DNA from: JABCYV01 sp963696025
Lineage (GTDB): Bacteria; Acidobacteriota; Terriglobia; Terriglobales; Acidobacteriaceae
Reading direction: 5' to 3'
Assembly (NCBI GenBank): GCA_963696025.1
Contig: CAVOII010000014.1
Coordinates: forward strand, 62,001-126,000
Length of the DNA stretch: 64,000 bases
This document shows, piece by piece, positions 18,258-27,175 of the stretch (positions within the stretch are counted from its first letter, which is position 1; every line of letters starts with the position of its first letter). The notes beneath the pieces were generated by a model. That model saw nothing but the letters and a program-made list of their open reading frames with translations, ran no database searches and had not been told where the DNA came from. The position numbers and the translations under genes were made by a program.

Positions 18258-18822
18258 TATCGATAGTCCTTAATCAGAATGCGTAAGTCTTCGACGTGGG
18301 AGGGCGTGGCTTTCCATGCATTCCTGATGCCAAATACGGGAAGGGATCACAGCTCCGTTGGGTAAGCTTAGGATGTTACCCGTCACTCCTTAGCGTCAGC
18401 GGACGCAAAGAAATGCATAGAAGCAGAGAATTTTTCCTAATGGGTTGGAACGGACCTGCGGGTCGAAGCAAACCTATTAGGGCATCCTGACCGGTCTAAT
18501 TTCTGCCGATTTCTCGAAAGTGAGTTTTTCAACATCCAACAGGCGATCACACCAACTGAGAATTGCTGGTGGTTATAGCGATTCGCCAACGACGCGGGGG
18601 ATTGCTGGCCGGTTCGTTTCCCAAATGGGGCGCGGAAAACGAAAGCGCCCCGACTCCGGTTAGAGTCACGGGCGCCCGTCGAAACAGCCCTCCCCCAGAA
18701 CTGCTCGTGGCAAGCGTAGATTCGTCCAGCAGCCACGTAAATGGCTCTGCCGTGCTAGCCTCACCCCACTGCTGAGCTGTTCGCTCAATCGATGGATGAT
18801 TTAAGGGGATGAGGTTGAGACT
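18258..18822. other. No gene; contains a GC hairpin at 18627-18651
   Basis: GGGGCGC ... GCGCCCC form a 7-bp stem around an 11-nt A-rich loop. I looked for a c-di-GMP riboswitch because of the neighbouring PilZ genes but could not match the conserved core. No reading frame is convincing. Confidence 0.4.
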
Positions 18823-19335
18823 CTACGCTCTCGTCCGTCGGCCACAACTGATCACCACGGAAAGACGGCGAATGCTGTCCCGGAGTTTGCTCAAAACATG
18901 AGATGCCCCGTCGCCGAGAGATTTTGCCTTCTCCTCGACATCGCTAAAACCTGCACTCTCCATTTTATCGGCGGCAGCGGCGAATCGTCGGGAACTCACG
19001 GCGTCCATATCAACGAAGCGGAATGCTTGGGCAAGTGGTATCCCGTCAGCTCCGGTCTGCAGGAATTGGATCTTCGCCGTCACGTTCCCAAACACGGTGT
19101 TCAAGCCAATTGTGGCCACCGTTCCGTGAGGAAAAGGACCCTTTGAAAGTATGGCAGAACCTCCCGTCAGGGAAAGACGTTGAAGAACTCCAACAAACTT
19201 CTGGGTATCGACAGTGAATAATGCCCGCTCATTGTTGGGGACACGGATGCGCGGCGCACGGCTGATCTTCCGAGGTTTCTCCGCCTTTTCCCGCATCGCA
19301 ACCAGCATTACAAGCAGGCACAGATGGGTCAACAT
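18823..19335 (-). CDS. PilZ-like domain protein
   Basis: Up to 170 residues; ATG 19296 (MREKAEKPRKISRAPRIRVP) is an equally good or better start than ATG 19335, whose first 13 residues are only hydrophobic leader. The core RAPRIRVPNNERALFTVDTQ ... LQRLSLTGGSAILSKGPFP matches a PilZ barrel with a SLTGG element in place of the usual DxSxxG. The N-terminal RxxxR is degenerate, so c-di-GMP binding is doubtful. Helical C-terminal tail. Confidence 0.6.
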   Translation of the reverse strand: MLTHLCLLVMLVAMREKAEKPRKISRAPRIRVPNNERALFTVDTQKFVGVLQRLSLTGGSAILSKGPFPHGTVATIGLNTVFGNVTAKIQFLQTGADGIPLAQAFRFVDMDAVSSRRFAAAADKMESAGFSDVEEKAKSLGDGASHVLSKLRDSIRRLSVVISCGRRTRA

Positions 19336-19476
19336 TACCTAAGTGTTCTGCTTGGACGCTGCGAGGAGAGCGCATGTAAGCAGGCTATGGCACTCACGAT
19401 CCGGTCAACCGAGGCATTCCCATCCGGTCGCTTTGCCAGCATCGCGAGGCTTTCGCCAAACCGTGACCCTTTCTGA

Positions 19477-19689
19477 TCAGCCGTTGATTCCCAAGTAATA
19501 CGGCAGCGGCGCGCGGTAGAGCTCACCATCAGCGCATTCGCGGTACTCTTCACCGTGGCGAACGAATACCCTGTCAGCCATCATCACAAACTTGGCCAAT
19601 CCGCTGAGCACACTCAGTGGAATCCCAATCTCTTCCCAGAGTTTGCCCTGGCGGTCGAAGAGTTTCACTTTCCGCTTGGTTGTGAGCAA
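19477..19689 (-). CDS. Hypothetical protein
   Basis: About 70 residues from TTG 19689 (KRKVKLFDRQGKLWEEIGIP LSVLSGLAKFVMMADRVFVR HGEEYRECADGELYRAPLPY). The frame stays open upstream to ~19747 with plausible residues (RSFFLETAKKLL) but no ATG, so the true start is unclear or lost. Soluble alpha/beta composition; no family recognised. Confidence 0.45.
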   Translation of the reverse strand: MLTTKRKVKLFDRQGKLWEEIGIPLSVLSGLAKFVMMADRVFVRHGEEYRECADGELYRAPLPYYLGING

Positions 19690-20008
19690 CTTCTTCGCAG
19701 TCTCCAGAAAAAAGCTCCTCTGACGTTCAGGCGTGACATTGAAGCACTTTTGATCAGGTCATCGCCAGACCCGCCCGCTTGCATGATCGCCGAGTCCGAC
19801 CCGACGTACTCATTTCGCAGTTGACCTGCACGTTGGCCATAAATAATTCGTCATGTCTACTGACGAGGGCTTCGGTCGGCGCATGGCGGATAAGGAAGCA
19901 CGAAATCAAATGCGCACGGTCGCGCGGGCAGTGCCCCCTGCCACACACAAGATCTCGGCACCGCGACAGGAGTAAACTGGGACTAGATTGCCCAGGGATG
20001 GGAAGGCT

Positions 20009-20923
20009 ATGGCGAATCGACTTGCCTTCCTTGTGCGGCCAAAGCGCATAATTCTGATTTTGCTGGCCGTAATGTACCTGCTCGTACCAGTAGAGGCGCA
20101 ACACGGCGGCGGCCACTCCGCAGGCGGACATTCTGGGAGCGGGCACTCTTCCGGTAGGCACACGGGCGGGGGCCGCACGGGAGGCCGGCATCTCGGCGGG
20201 TTGCACTTTGGTTTCGGAAATCGATCGGCGCGGCCTGCTAGGGGACTTGGAGCGGTCGGTACTCCGGATGCCTCGCGCCAACCGCCCGAGCCGGTGAAGG
20301 TAGCAACGGCAGTCCGTGCCGTGCCATTAGCGTCCACTCAGCCGGTTCCGCCGAAGTCTTTTCCGGTTTTGTTCACATCTCGCTTTGCCAGCAACAGCTT
20401 TTTCTTTCCTTCTCGGTTTCTTCGTCACCCCGGGTTTTTCTTCGGCTGCTTTCGGCGTTTTCCGGCATCCGGTTGCTTCTTCAACGGCACAACCCAGGTT
20501 TGTTTCTTTGAGCCGGCGTTGTCGCTGCTTTCCTTCTCAGCTGCTTTTGATTCTTTCCCTACTGGGTTTGGCTTTGACGGGAACTCTCTCGGTATCGCTG
20601 ATGACCTCACCCTGGGCACAATGCAGCGGGGGATTGCCCCACCGACTGTAAATCCGGTGGATACGGACACATCTGCACCGGCGGACGACTATTCGCCAAC
20701 CGCAGTGGTGGGAAAGGGATTCTTCCTGCTGGTGCTGAAGAATGGGAGCAGCAATGCTGTAACCGACTATTGGCTCGCAGACGGATATCTCGAATATGTC
20801 AGCCTCGATAGCACGCGGAGCCACGTTCCGCTCGAAGCACTCGACCTGCAAAAAACGGTGGTCGCAAACTCTCGCCGTGGCCTTCCGTTTGTGCTTCGGT
20901 CCGCACCTGCGGATGAACGTTAG
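20009..20923 (+). CDS. Secreted His/Gly-rich protein
   Basis: 304 residues from ATG 20009 with GGGAAGG just upstream. A basic N-terminus and hydrophobic signal (ILILLAVMYLLVPVEA) precede a Gly/His/Ser stretch (HGGGHSAGGHSGSGHSSGRH), a Phe-rich low-complexity middle, and a C-terminal module GKGFFLLVLKNGSSNAVTDY WLADGYLEYVSLDSTRSHVP with LDLQKTV. The last module recurs at the end of many acidobacterial secreted proteins (recalled). The His-rich part could bind metal (inference). Function unknown. Confidence 0.75.
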   Translation: MANRLAFLVRPKRIILILLAVMYLLVPVEAQHGGGHSAGGHSGSGHSSGRHTGGGRTGGRHLGGLHFGFGNRSARPARGLGAVGTPDASRQPPEPVKVATAVRAVPLASTQPVPPKSFPVLFTSRFASNSFFFPSRFLRHPGFFFGCFRRFPASGCFFNGTTQVCFFEPALSLLSFSAAFDSFPTGFGFDGNSLGIADDLTLGTMQRGIAPPTVNPVDTDTSAPADDYSPTAVVGKGFFLLVLKNGSSNAVTDYWLADGYLEYVSLDSTRSHVPLEALDLQKTVVANSRRGLPFVLRSAPADER

Positions 20924-21114
20924 GAACGCGGTTTTCAGCCTTCTGGAACGTCGTCTTATCGTGGCGCGGCTGCCGTGGTTCTCCGAACCTTTATTGAAAT
21001 CGACGAACCCTCGGACCCCCAATTAGATTCAAGCTATCTTCGGGAACTTGCACGGTGCCCGTCCTTCCGTAATCTCCTACTCTCCGCGAGCACGTACCAT
21101 ACTCAGCCTGACAC

Positions 21115-21666
21115 ATGACTTTCCTCCCCCACTCGCACGCGAATTACCGCAGCCCGCGCGTACGGCTTGCCGATATCACGCCTGCTGTTCTTCGATTGCC
21201 GGACGGACACCTCTCTCCCGGCCAATTGGAGACCATTTCTCTCACCGGTAGCGTGCTCAGCATGTCTAGCATGCTGGATCGGGGCTCTTGCATCAAGTTG
21301 ATGTTCCTGACTCACACGGGGCCAGTGCAGGGCGCAGCAGAGATGTTGAGTCCTGTTTCCACAACCCAGCAGCCATTCCGGTTCGTTGCGCTCGAGGAAG
21401 GCGATCAACGCAGGCTGCGAGACGCAGTTCAGTCGTCCGTGGATCTGAACCCTGGTGAGCAAGGGTGGATCGAGAAATACAGACCAACGCTCGTTCATCG
21501 GAATCCTCCGCGACGAGGAGTCCTCCGGGCCGTTCTTAGGGCTCTCACTTTCCTTACACTCTGTTTGGGAAGTGCCATGTATGACAGCAGGTCGATCTGC
21601 CGGTTTCCGTGGTGGTACTCAATGGGATGTCTAGGATGGTGGTGCCTGGACACACGACAGAAGTAA
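21115..21666 (+). CDS. PilZ-like protein with C-terminal hydrophobic segment
   Basis: 183 residues. SPRVRLADITPAVLRLPDGH ... TISLTGSVLSMSSMLDRGSC IKLMFLT resembles a PilZ barrel with SLTGS in place of SxGG; the RxxxR is reduced to RVRL. The tail RALTFLTLCLGSAMY is hydrophobic, and the final 30 residues (Trp/Cys-rich) may result from a frameshift after it. It is the third PilZ-type gene in 4 kb. Effector role is inferred only. Confidence 0.55.
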   Translation: MTFLPHSHANYRSPRVRLADITPAVLRLPDGHLSPGQLETISLTGSVLSMSSMLDRGSCIKLMFLTHTGPVQGAAEMLSPVSTTQQPFRFVALEEGDQRRLRDAVQSSVDLNPGEQGWIEKYRPTLVHRNPPRRGVLRAVLRALTFLTLCLGSAMYDSRSICRFPWWYSMGCLGWWCLDTRQK

Positions 21667-22147
21667 AGGAAATAGCGATATTGCGACCACAAGCCGCCCA
21701 ATTGCCAACCTGGCTGATGTGTGGTCACGGCTCGCTCGGTCCGGAGTTTCTACACCCAGGCCGTGCTTCGAGATAACAACCGACGTTCCGGCTCTTACGA
21801 ACGCGACGGGAGTCATCCTGCGTCAGCATCTAGGTGAGCGCGATCAGCGTTGCGGATCGTATCTTCAGCTTGCCGAGGAAAGTCATCGGATGCAAAAACA
21901 AGCCGGCTAGTTACTTCTAACTACTACTCACCTACCGAATTCGCCTAATTGACCAGCCCGTCAGTACGCCGTAGTATTCAGAACCGCTGCGCCATGGGCG
22001 CGATGGTCCCCTTTCATTTCCAGCCATGGAAGCGGAAAGGAGCATTCTGTGCTGACACCGGTTGTTGCACCCACGACAACTTCCGGCTAAGTCCTAGAGG
22101 GTTACGGCCCCATCGAAGTGTAGTCGTGGCGAGGCGGAGACCGCCAA
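21667..22147. other. No gene recognised
   Basis: Short open frames lack protein-like composition. GAGGCGGAG at 22133-22141 serves as the ribosome site of the next gene. Confidence 0.4.
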
Positions 22148-24310
22148 ATGCCAAAGGCAAACCTGAAACGAAAAATACTCGAGCTCAAAAAAAAGATCGC
22201 TGACAAAGCCGATGAGCCAATATCCGCCGTCTTAAATAGGGTCCTCGAACAGGTATTTTGGCTAACGCGCGCCAATGGCGCTGCTATTGCTCTCCGCGAC
22301 TCACACGGTTTGTCGTGCCGAGCCAGTCTAGGCCTGGCTCCGCCTGTAGGCGCACGACTGCTATCTGACTCCGGGTTTACCAGAGAATGCTTTGAAACTG
22401 GTCAGGTGGTGCTTTGTGAAGACGTCGACAACGATCCACGAATTCGGCCGGCGATCGCAAGGGCCTTGCACTTGCGTTCCGCCCTTGCTATTCCGATCCT
22501 CGCACAAGGCTCAGTGCGTGGCGTAATTTTGGTGTTCTCTTCCAGCCCTTTCTCCTTTCATACCGCTGATGTTGCTACCTTGCAACGTATCGCCCAATCG
22601 CTGTCTTCCATTTCGGCTCCAGAACCGGCGCAAGATGAGCCACCGGTTACAGGCGGTCGCGTCGCGGCCGCACCGCTCGCGTTCTCACTTGCCGAAGATC
22701 AACCGGCGGCCCGACTGCCTCTGGTTATGAGTCCTCTGGAGCGTCCGATCGATTCGCCACGGGCCACTGCAAGGGCAGTAGCGGGAAAGCCCATTTCTTC
22801 GGGGGTCACTCTCGACATCTTTCAGCGGCTCAATGCGCGAGCATGGCTGGCTGCTGGATCGGCCCTTTCTTTTCTTTTCCTCTTGCTCTTCTTCGCGCTG
22901 TCCCATTCCAGGTCAACGAAGACACCTGCTGGCAATCCACGCGCCGTTGAGACTCGGAACCGCAAGAACTTGGATCTTCCATCCCGCCTCACGGCCACCC
23001 ACCCCGATTCGAAGGGGCTAATCGAGATAGATCTAGTAAGGAAAGTCATCACCCCGGCTTCACCAGCGCTTGTCATCGAAGGAGCGCCCAGAGGGACGCA
23101 GATTTTCGTCGATGATCGCTTGACCGGCGTAATAAGTTTGAGTGGTCAGGCAAAAATATCGACCGTTGCGCCCGGCCAACACCGCCTGCGTTTGACGCTG
23201 AATGGTTATCAAGACTACGAATTGGGCGTCGATCTACATGGCGGACAGACTTCCACGGTCACGGCTAAGCTGAAACCATTCGAGCTGCCGGCTTTGATTG
23301 CGCCCGCAAACGCGCCCATTCTTCCGGTCACCCCAGCAATTCCGCCAGCCGTCATATCCAAAAGTATTTCCTCACCCGATTTCGTGCTGGCGCGCACCCT
23401 CAAGGGCCACACCGGTTGGGTTACTACCATGGCCTTCAGTCCGGATGGGCAACGACTCGCCACAGGAAGTTGGGACCAAACCATCAAGTTTTGGGAGGTT
23501 TCCACCGGAGAGCAACTGAGCACCACGGCGAGGAAGAACAAGGAGATCGAGGCGTTGGCGTTCAGCCGGGACGGACGCTGGCTGGCGACTGAGAATTCAT
23601 CAAACACGGTGACTCTGCGCGACGCAAGAACTGGCCAAGAATTGCGTGAGCTGGCAAACGACAAGCCTCTGGGACCTTTAGGTAGTAACTGGGTTTATTC
23701 CATTGCTTTCAGCCCGGATGGCCGATGGCTGGCGACGGGCGTGGACGATAAGACGGTGAGGGTGTGGGACGTCAACAAAGGAACTAAGGTGCGTGACTTG
23801 ACCACATCCCGACGGCGGGTGATCTACATCGCATTCAGCCCAGACGGCCGCCGGCTGGCTTCCGGAGATGATGACAAGACCATCCGGATATGGAATATCG
23901 CTAGCGGCGAAGAAGTAAGCAAGCTGAGTGGTCACCGGAAATCGATCTATGCAGTTGTTTTCAGTCCCAACGGGCGTTTGCTGGCGTCGGCGAGCGGAGA
24001 CAAGAGCGTAAGGCTTTGGGACGTTGACAGCGGACGCGAGATCCATACCCTGACCGGTCATGGGAATGTTGTGACTAGCTTGGCTTTCAGTCCCGACGGG
24101 CGTTGGCTGGTTTCGGGCAGTTGGGACAAGACCATCAAGATCTGGGAAGTAGAGACAGGACGAGAAGTACGAACTTTGGCCGGGCACGACCAGCCCGTCT
24201 ATTCCCTCGCATTTGATTCTCATGGGCGCTGGCTTGCGTCGGGAAGCGAAGACGGCACGATTAAGCTTTGGCGATTAACTGAATTGACCGGCGAAAGCAG
24301 ACTGCCCTGA
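22148..24310 (+). CDS. GAF-membrane-PEGA-WD40 repeat protein
   Basis: 720 residues. Residues ~20-160 are a GAF domain (ISAVLNRVLEQVFWLTRANG AAIALRD ... ALAIPILAQGSVRGVILVFS). A membrane helix at ~232-254 (WLAAGSALSFLFLLLFFALS) is followed by a PEGA domain at ~304-375 (GAPRGTQIFVDDRLTGVISL ... PGQHRLRLTLNGY) and seven WD40 repeats (~412-715; FSPDGRWLATGSWDKTIKIW types, GH...D...W pattern). Topology implies a cytoplasmic sensory GAF and an extracytoplasmic PEGA/propeller. No catalytic domain. The same parts occur in kinase-linked WD40 proteins, but no kinase is present here. Confidence 0.88.
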   Translation: MPKANLKRKILELKKKIADKADEPISAVLNRVLEQVFWLTRANGAAIALRDSHGLSCRASLGLAPPVGARLLSDSGFTRECFETGQVVLCEDVDNDPRIRPAIARALHLRSALAIPILAQGSVRGVILVFSSSPFSFHTADVATLQRIAQSLSSISAPEPAQDEPPVTGGRVAAAPLAFSLAEDQPAARLPLVMSPLERPIDSPRATARAVAGKPISSGVTLDIFQRLNARAWLAAGSALSFLFLLLFFALSHSRSTKTPAGNPRAVETRNRKNLDLPSRLTATHPDSKGLIEIDLVRKVITPASPALVIEGAPRGTQIFVDDRLTGVISLSGQAKISTVAPGQHRLRLTLNGYQDYELGVDLHGGQTSTVTAKLKPFELPALIAPANAPILPVTPAIPPAVISKSISSPDFVLARTLKGHTGWVTTMAFSPDGQRLATGSWDQTIKFWEVSTGEQLSTTARKNKEIEALAFSRDGRWLATENSSNTVTLRDARTGQELRELANDKPLGPLGSNWVYSIAFSPDGRWLATGVDDKTVRVWDVNKGTKVRDLTTSRRRVIYIAFSPDGRRLASGDDDKTIRIWNIASGEEVSKLSGHRKSIYAVVFSPNGRLLASASGDKSVRLWDVDSGREIHTLTGHGNVVTSLAFSPDGRWLVSGSWDKTIKIWEVETGREVRTLAGHDQPVYSLAFDSHGRWLASGSEDGTIKLWRLTELTGESRLP

Positions 24311-24338
24311 GACATCCGGGAAATCGCAGGAGAAGATT

Positions 24339-25277
24339 ATGTCGAACCAAACACATCACGATAAATTTCGGTCGGCCGCGGAAAAGATCAAAGGTGCCCT
24401 GGCGTCGGTGTTGATGGCTATTATGGTGTCTGGAGTCAGTGCTCGTGTGGCTTCGGCTCAGAGTCTTAATTGGGAGGGGCAGGATGGTGTCTTCATTACT
24501 CCGCTGGCCTATTCTGTTCCCACCGGCTCTGCCCCAGTCAGCTTCCCGGTAGTTTCCTACCACTTCCTGGACGCTGGTCCCGTTCTCGGCAGATTCCACC
24601 AGGTGTCCATAAGCATGGGAGCTTTCAACCGGCTTGAGTTCGGATACACCGCAAGTCTCCATCAGGACGGCAACACTGCGGGCTTAAGCGATCTGTGGAG
24701 TGGCCACTTCAACATTGTTCACGGGAAACTCAATCTGATCAGGGAACGGCGAAGCTTGCTGCCAGCTTTGTCGGTGGGCTTCGTGGCACGCGCCGGGGTG
24801 CGAAATGTGGGTGGCGTGATTCAGGGCAAGGACACCAACAATCAGGACTTCTACGCCGTCGCCACCAAGACGTTTACCGGGATTCGCAAGCTGCCTTTGG
24901 TTTTCAACGCTGGCTTTAAGGCCACCAACGCGTCGTTGCTTGGGCTTGCGGGCAACGCTCCTGCCTACTACGGCCGGGGATTCGGTGCATTTGCTTTTGC
25001 GTTCACAGGTCCTGGGAGGAGCACCATCCTGCTGGCCTCTGAGGTCATGCAGCAACCGCGGAAGATTGAAGGCCTTCCCGGCGCGGTCATACCGACCACG
25101 CTTACGTATGCCGTCCGGATCGTACCTTCCGGCGCCCTACCACTGCGTGGTTGGGGAGTGGAGTCTCCCAAGCTCACCATCGACTTTGGAGTAGCCCAGG
25201 CGGCCGGCAACATTATGCCAGGCGTGGATCTGCAAGCTCGGCATCAATTCGCGTTCGGCATCTCCTACGGCTTTTAG
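24339..25277 (+). CDS. Putative outer-membrane beta-barrel protein (DUF3034-like)
   Basis: 312 residues; long signal region (KGALASVLMAIMVSGVSARV ASAQ). The mature part is a series of amphipathic beta strands and ends with an aromatic residue (QFAFGISYGF), as outer-membrane barrels do. GQDGVFITPLAYSVPTG and the general layout recall DUF3034 (recognition from pattern). Starts 28 nt after the WD40 gene with AGGAGAAG before ATG 24339, so the two are probably co-transcribed. Confidence 0.7.
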   Translation: MSNQTHHDKFRSAAEKIKGALASVLMAIMVSGVSARVASAQSLNWEGQDGVFITPLAYSVPTGSAPVSFPVVSYHFLDAGPVLGRFHQVSISMGAFNRLEFGYTASLHQDGNTAGLSDLWSGHFNIVHGKLNLIRERRSLLPALSVGFVARAGVRNVGGVIQGKDTNNQDFYAVATKTFTGIRKLPLVFNAGFKATNASLLGLAGNAPAYYGRGFGAFAFAFTGPGRSTILLASEVMQQPRKIEGLPGAVIPTTLTYAVRIVPSGALPLRGWGVESPKLTIDFGVAQAAGNIMPGVDLQARHQFAFGISYGF

Positions 25278-26056
25278 CGACTGCTAATCTGCATGTCAGT
25301 CACGTGATGCCAATGCAGCCCAATAGCTGTGCTTGGTTGTAGCTGCAAAAATGGCCACCAAGCGGCGACAATCGCTGCTGTGGCAACCTCCGGCGGCGCG
25401 ATGGTCTTAATTTGCAGCGCCGCGAATCCTTGTCGCCCGGCGCTATCGTCATCGTCAAACTGGGAATTCTCGGGACAAAACCTGGGGCGCAATTCTGCTC
25501 TCAATTTGCGGCATCGAACCAGCGTCGTTCGAAGAGTTGACCTAAACGTTGAGTTCTGGTGACTGCGCCAATCGCCTGGCCCAACATTCCATCCCACGAT
25601 GGAGGAGTGGTCGATAAACACGTGGCACTACCGACTGAAACAAGAACACTGGACCGAGCGAGAAGTCGCCAGCGAAGAGTGCGGATGGAAGGGTGGCGAC
25701 AGTTGCAGCTCGGCTAGAGAGGACCAGTGACCAATAAAAAGCAAAAAAACTAACTTGACACTGACTGGCCTTCTCATGGAAAGCGTTCACACCAACTGAC
25801 AAATGGAGGAATTAGCAAGGATTTCGGGCACTGGACCGCGAAAGGTCACCCTGCTCCGTTCTCGGCACTCCGTGCGACCCATTCCTAGAACCGATCACTC
25901 GAAAACCCGAATAGCCAGAAAGTGCTGTACAGCTTGGCACACGAAGGCCATTTACCCGGTCCCTCGAACGACTCTACCCTGATGATAAGCAGTTCTGGGG
26001 GCCGCTGTTTGACCGCGTCCCCCTAGCAAGCCCTCCCACATGAGGAGGCGCGTTTC
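25278..26056. other. Long intergenic region, no gene recognised
   Basis: No protein-like frame of useful length. TTGACA at ~25754 could be a -35 element but no matching -10 box stands out. A GAGGAGG ribosome site at ~26042 belongs to the following small gene. Confidence 0.4.
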
Positions 26057-26206
26057 ATGTCGGGCCGAGCCTGGTTCAGCGTACTCCTGATGGCCACCCT
26101 GGCCGGCTATGCATCGCGATTCCAAACTAAGCTTTTCCTACCTAGCACGAACATCCCACTGGAATGCGCTGCCAGCCTTCGAGTCGACTGCATGGTGGTC
26201 AAATGA
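26057..26206 (+). CDS. 49-residue small exported peptide, coupled to the next gene
   Basis: MSGRAWFSVLLMATLAGYAS is a signal-like or membrane segment; the rest (RFQTKLFLPSTNIPLECAAS LRVDCMVVK) has two Cys. TGAGGAGG precedes ATG 26057, and the stop overlaps the next start in ATGA (26203-26206), indicating translational coupling to the hydroxylase. No family recognised; it could be a leader peptide. Confidence 0.5.
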   Translation: MSGRAWFSVLLMATLAGYASRFQTKLFLPSTNIPLECAASLRVDCMVVK

Positions 26207-26679
26207 GATTCTTGGTGGGCTTCTTCGCCGGGTTGGTATGGTCGAACTGGATCGAGTATGCCTATCATCGCTGGGCCATGCACTGGCCTAGCCTGTATCA
26301 GCCAGCTGCCATGCGTCACACTCTGCATCATTCTGCGCCCTCCAACCCCCAGCACATCACGATGACATTCGGATTCTGGACTGCCATCTTTATGACCAAT
26401 GTTCTGCTCTTTGCTGTTCCCGACCAGTTGCTCCACCTGCGGATACTCGCAGGAGTAGCTGCTGCGTTCCTGACCTACATTGTGGCGGGGATAGAGATCC
26501 ACTTGCGAACACACGACGGTAGGTGGGTGCCGGATGCCTGGAGAACGCATCATTTGGCGCATCATGTTAGACCGCAAAAAAACTTCAACATTTTCCTGCC
26601 TATTTTCGACTCGCTGCTCGGGTCCAAGCACATGAATTTTCTATCGGCAGCGTCGAAGGGCAAGAATTTCGACTCATAA
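26203..26679 (+). CDS. Fatty acid hydroxylase / sterol desaturase superfamily protein
   Basis: 158 residues from ATG 26203. Histidine clusters of the di-iron membrane hydroxylases are present: HRWAMH (~residues 22-27), RHTLHH (~38-43) and THHLAHH (~119-125). Hydrophobic segments lie between them (TAIFMTNVLLFAVP; LRILAGVAAAFLTYIVAGIE). Probable reaction: O2-dependent hydroxylation of a lipid in the membrane. Shorter than many family members (~200-280), lacking extra N-terminal helices, but the His set is complete. Confidence 0.82.
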   Translation: MRFLVGFFAGLVWSNWIEYAYHRWAMHWPSLYQPAAMRHTLHHSAPSNPQHITMTFGFWTAIFMTNVLLFAVPDQLLHLRILAGVAAAFLTYIVAGIEIHLRTHDGRWVPDAWRTHHLAHHVRPQKNFNIFLPIFDSLLGSKHMNFLSAASKGKNFDS

Positions 26680-26800
26680 TACCTCCCGCTCTGGTTGCGG
26701 GCTTTGACGGGCATTACGCAACCACCACCGGAGGACACTGTTCTCACGGGGAACAAGGGGGTCGTTACATCACGCGGCGGACGCCTAGTGATTCGCGGGC

Positions 26801-27154
26801 TTGGCTCAGGATTTTGGAAGCGTAGAGATCGACGCTCGTGATTGGTCCTTGCAGCAATTTGCGGTCAAAGTGCAGGCTTCTGCAACGGCGTTTTTGCCTC
26901 AGACCGCAACTCCAGTCATCACGGGCCCCTATCAGCTATCACAGATGGCATTAAAACTGCCTCACTCGCTTACAGGCACGAAGCGCGGTGACTCGTGCCA
27001 ACCTCCTCCTCCAGTTCTTGAGGCGATCTCGTTGCGACGTGAAGAACTGCTTAAGACTGATTCGATAAGCGAAGTCATACTTCTGGCTGCCGGTGTTCTG
27101 GTATTCATGATCTTGCTGCTGGTCCTTGTCGTAGCATTGACGCAACCGTGCTAG
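26801..27154 (+). CDS. Hypothetical protein with C-terminal membrane helix
   Basis: 117 residues from TTG 26801. The first ~80 residues are unremarkable; the end (VILLAAGVLVFMILLLVLVV ALTQPC) is a clear membrane helix. No ribosome site is evident at the TTG, so the start may be internal. The hydrophobic end is what supports coding. No family recognised. Confidence 0.35.
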   Translation: MAQDFGSVEIDARDWSLQQFAVKVQASATAFLPQTATPVITGPYQLSQMALKLPHSLTGTKRGDSCQPPPPVLEAISLRREELLKTDSISEVILLAAGVLVFMILLLVLVVALTQPC

Positions 27155-27175
27155 CTTTCAGCCTGCTTTATGAGC

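Noticed and set aside
18258..18822. Possible c-di-GMP riboswitch between PilZ genes
   Set aside because: A GGACGCAAAG-like string is present near 18399, but the rest of the conserved core and tetraloop receptor could not be found.
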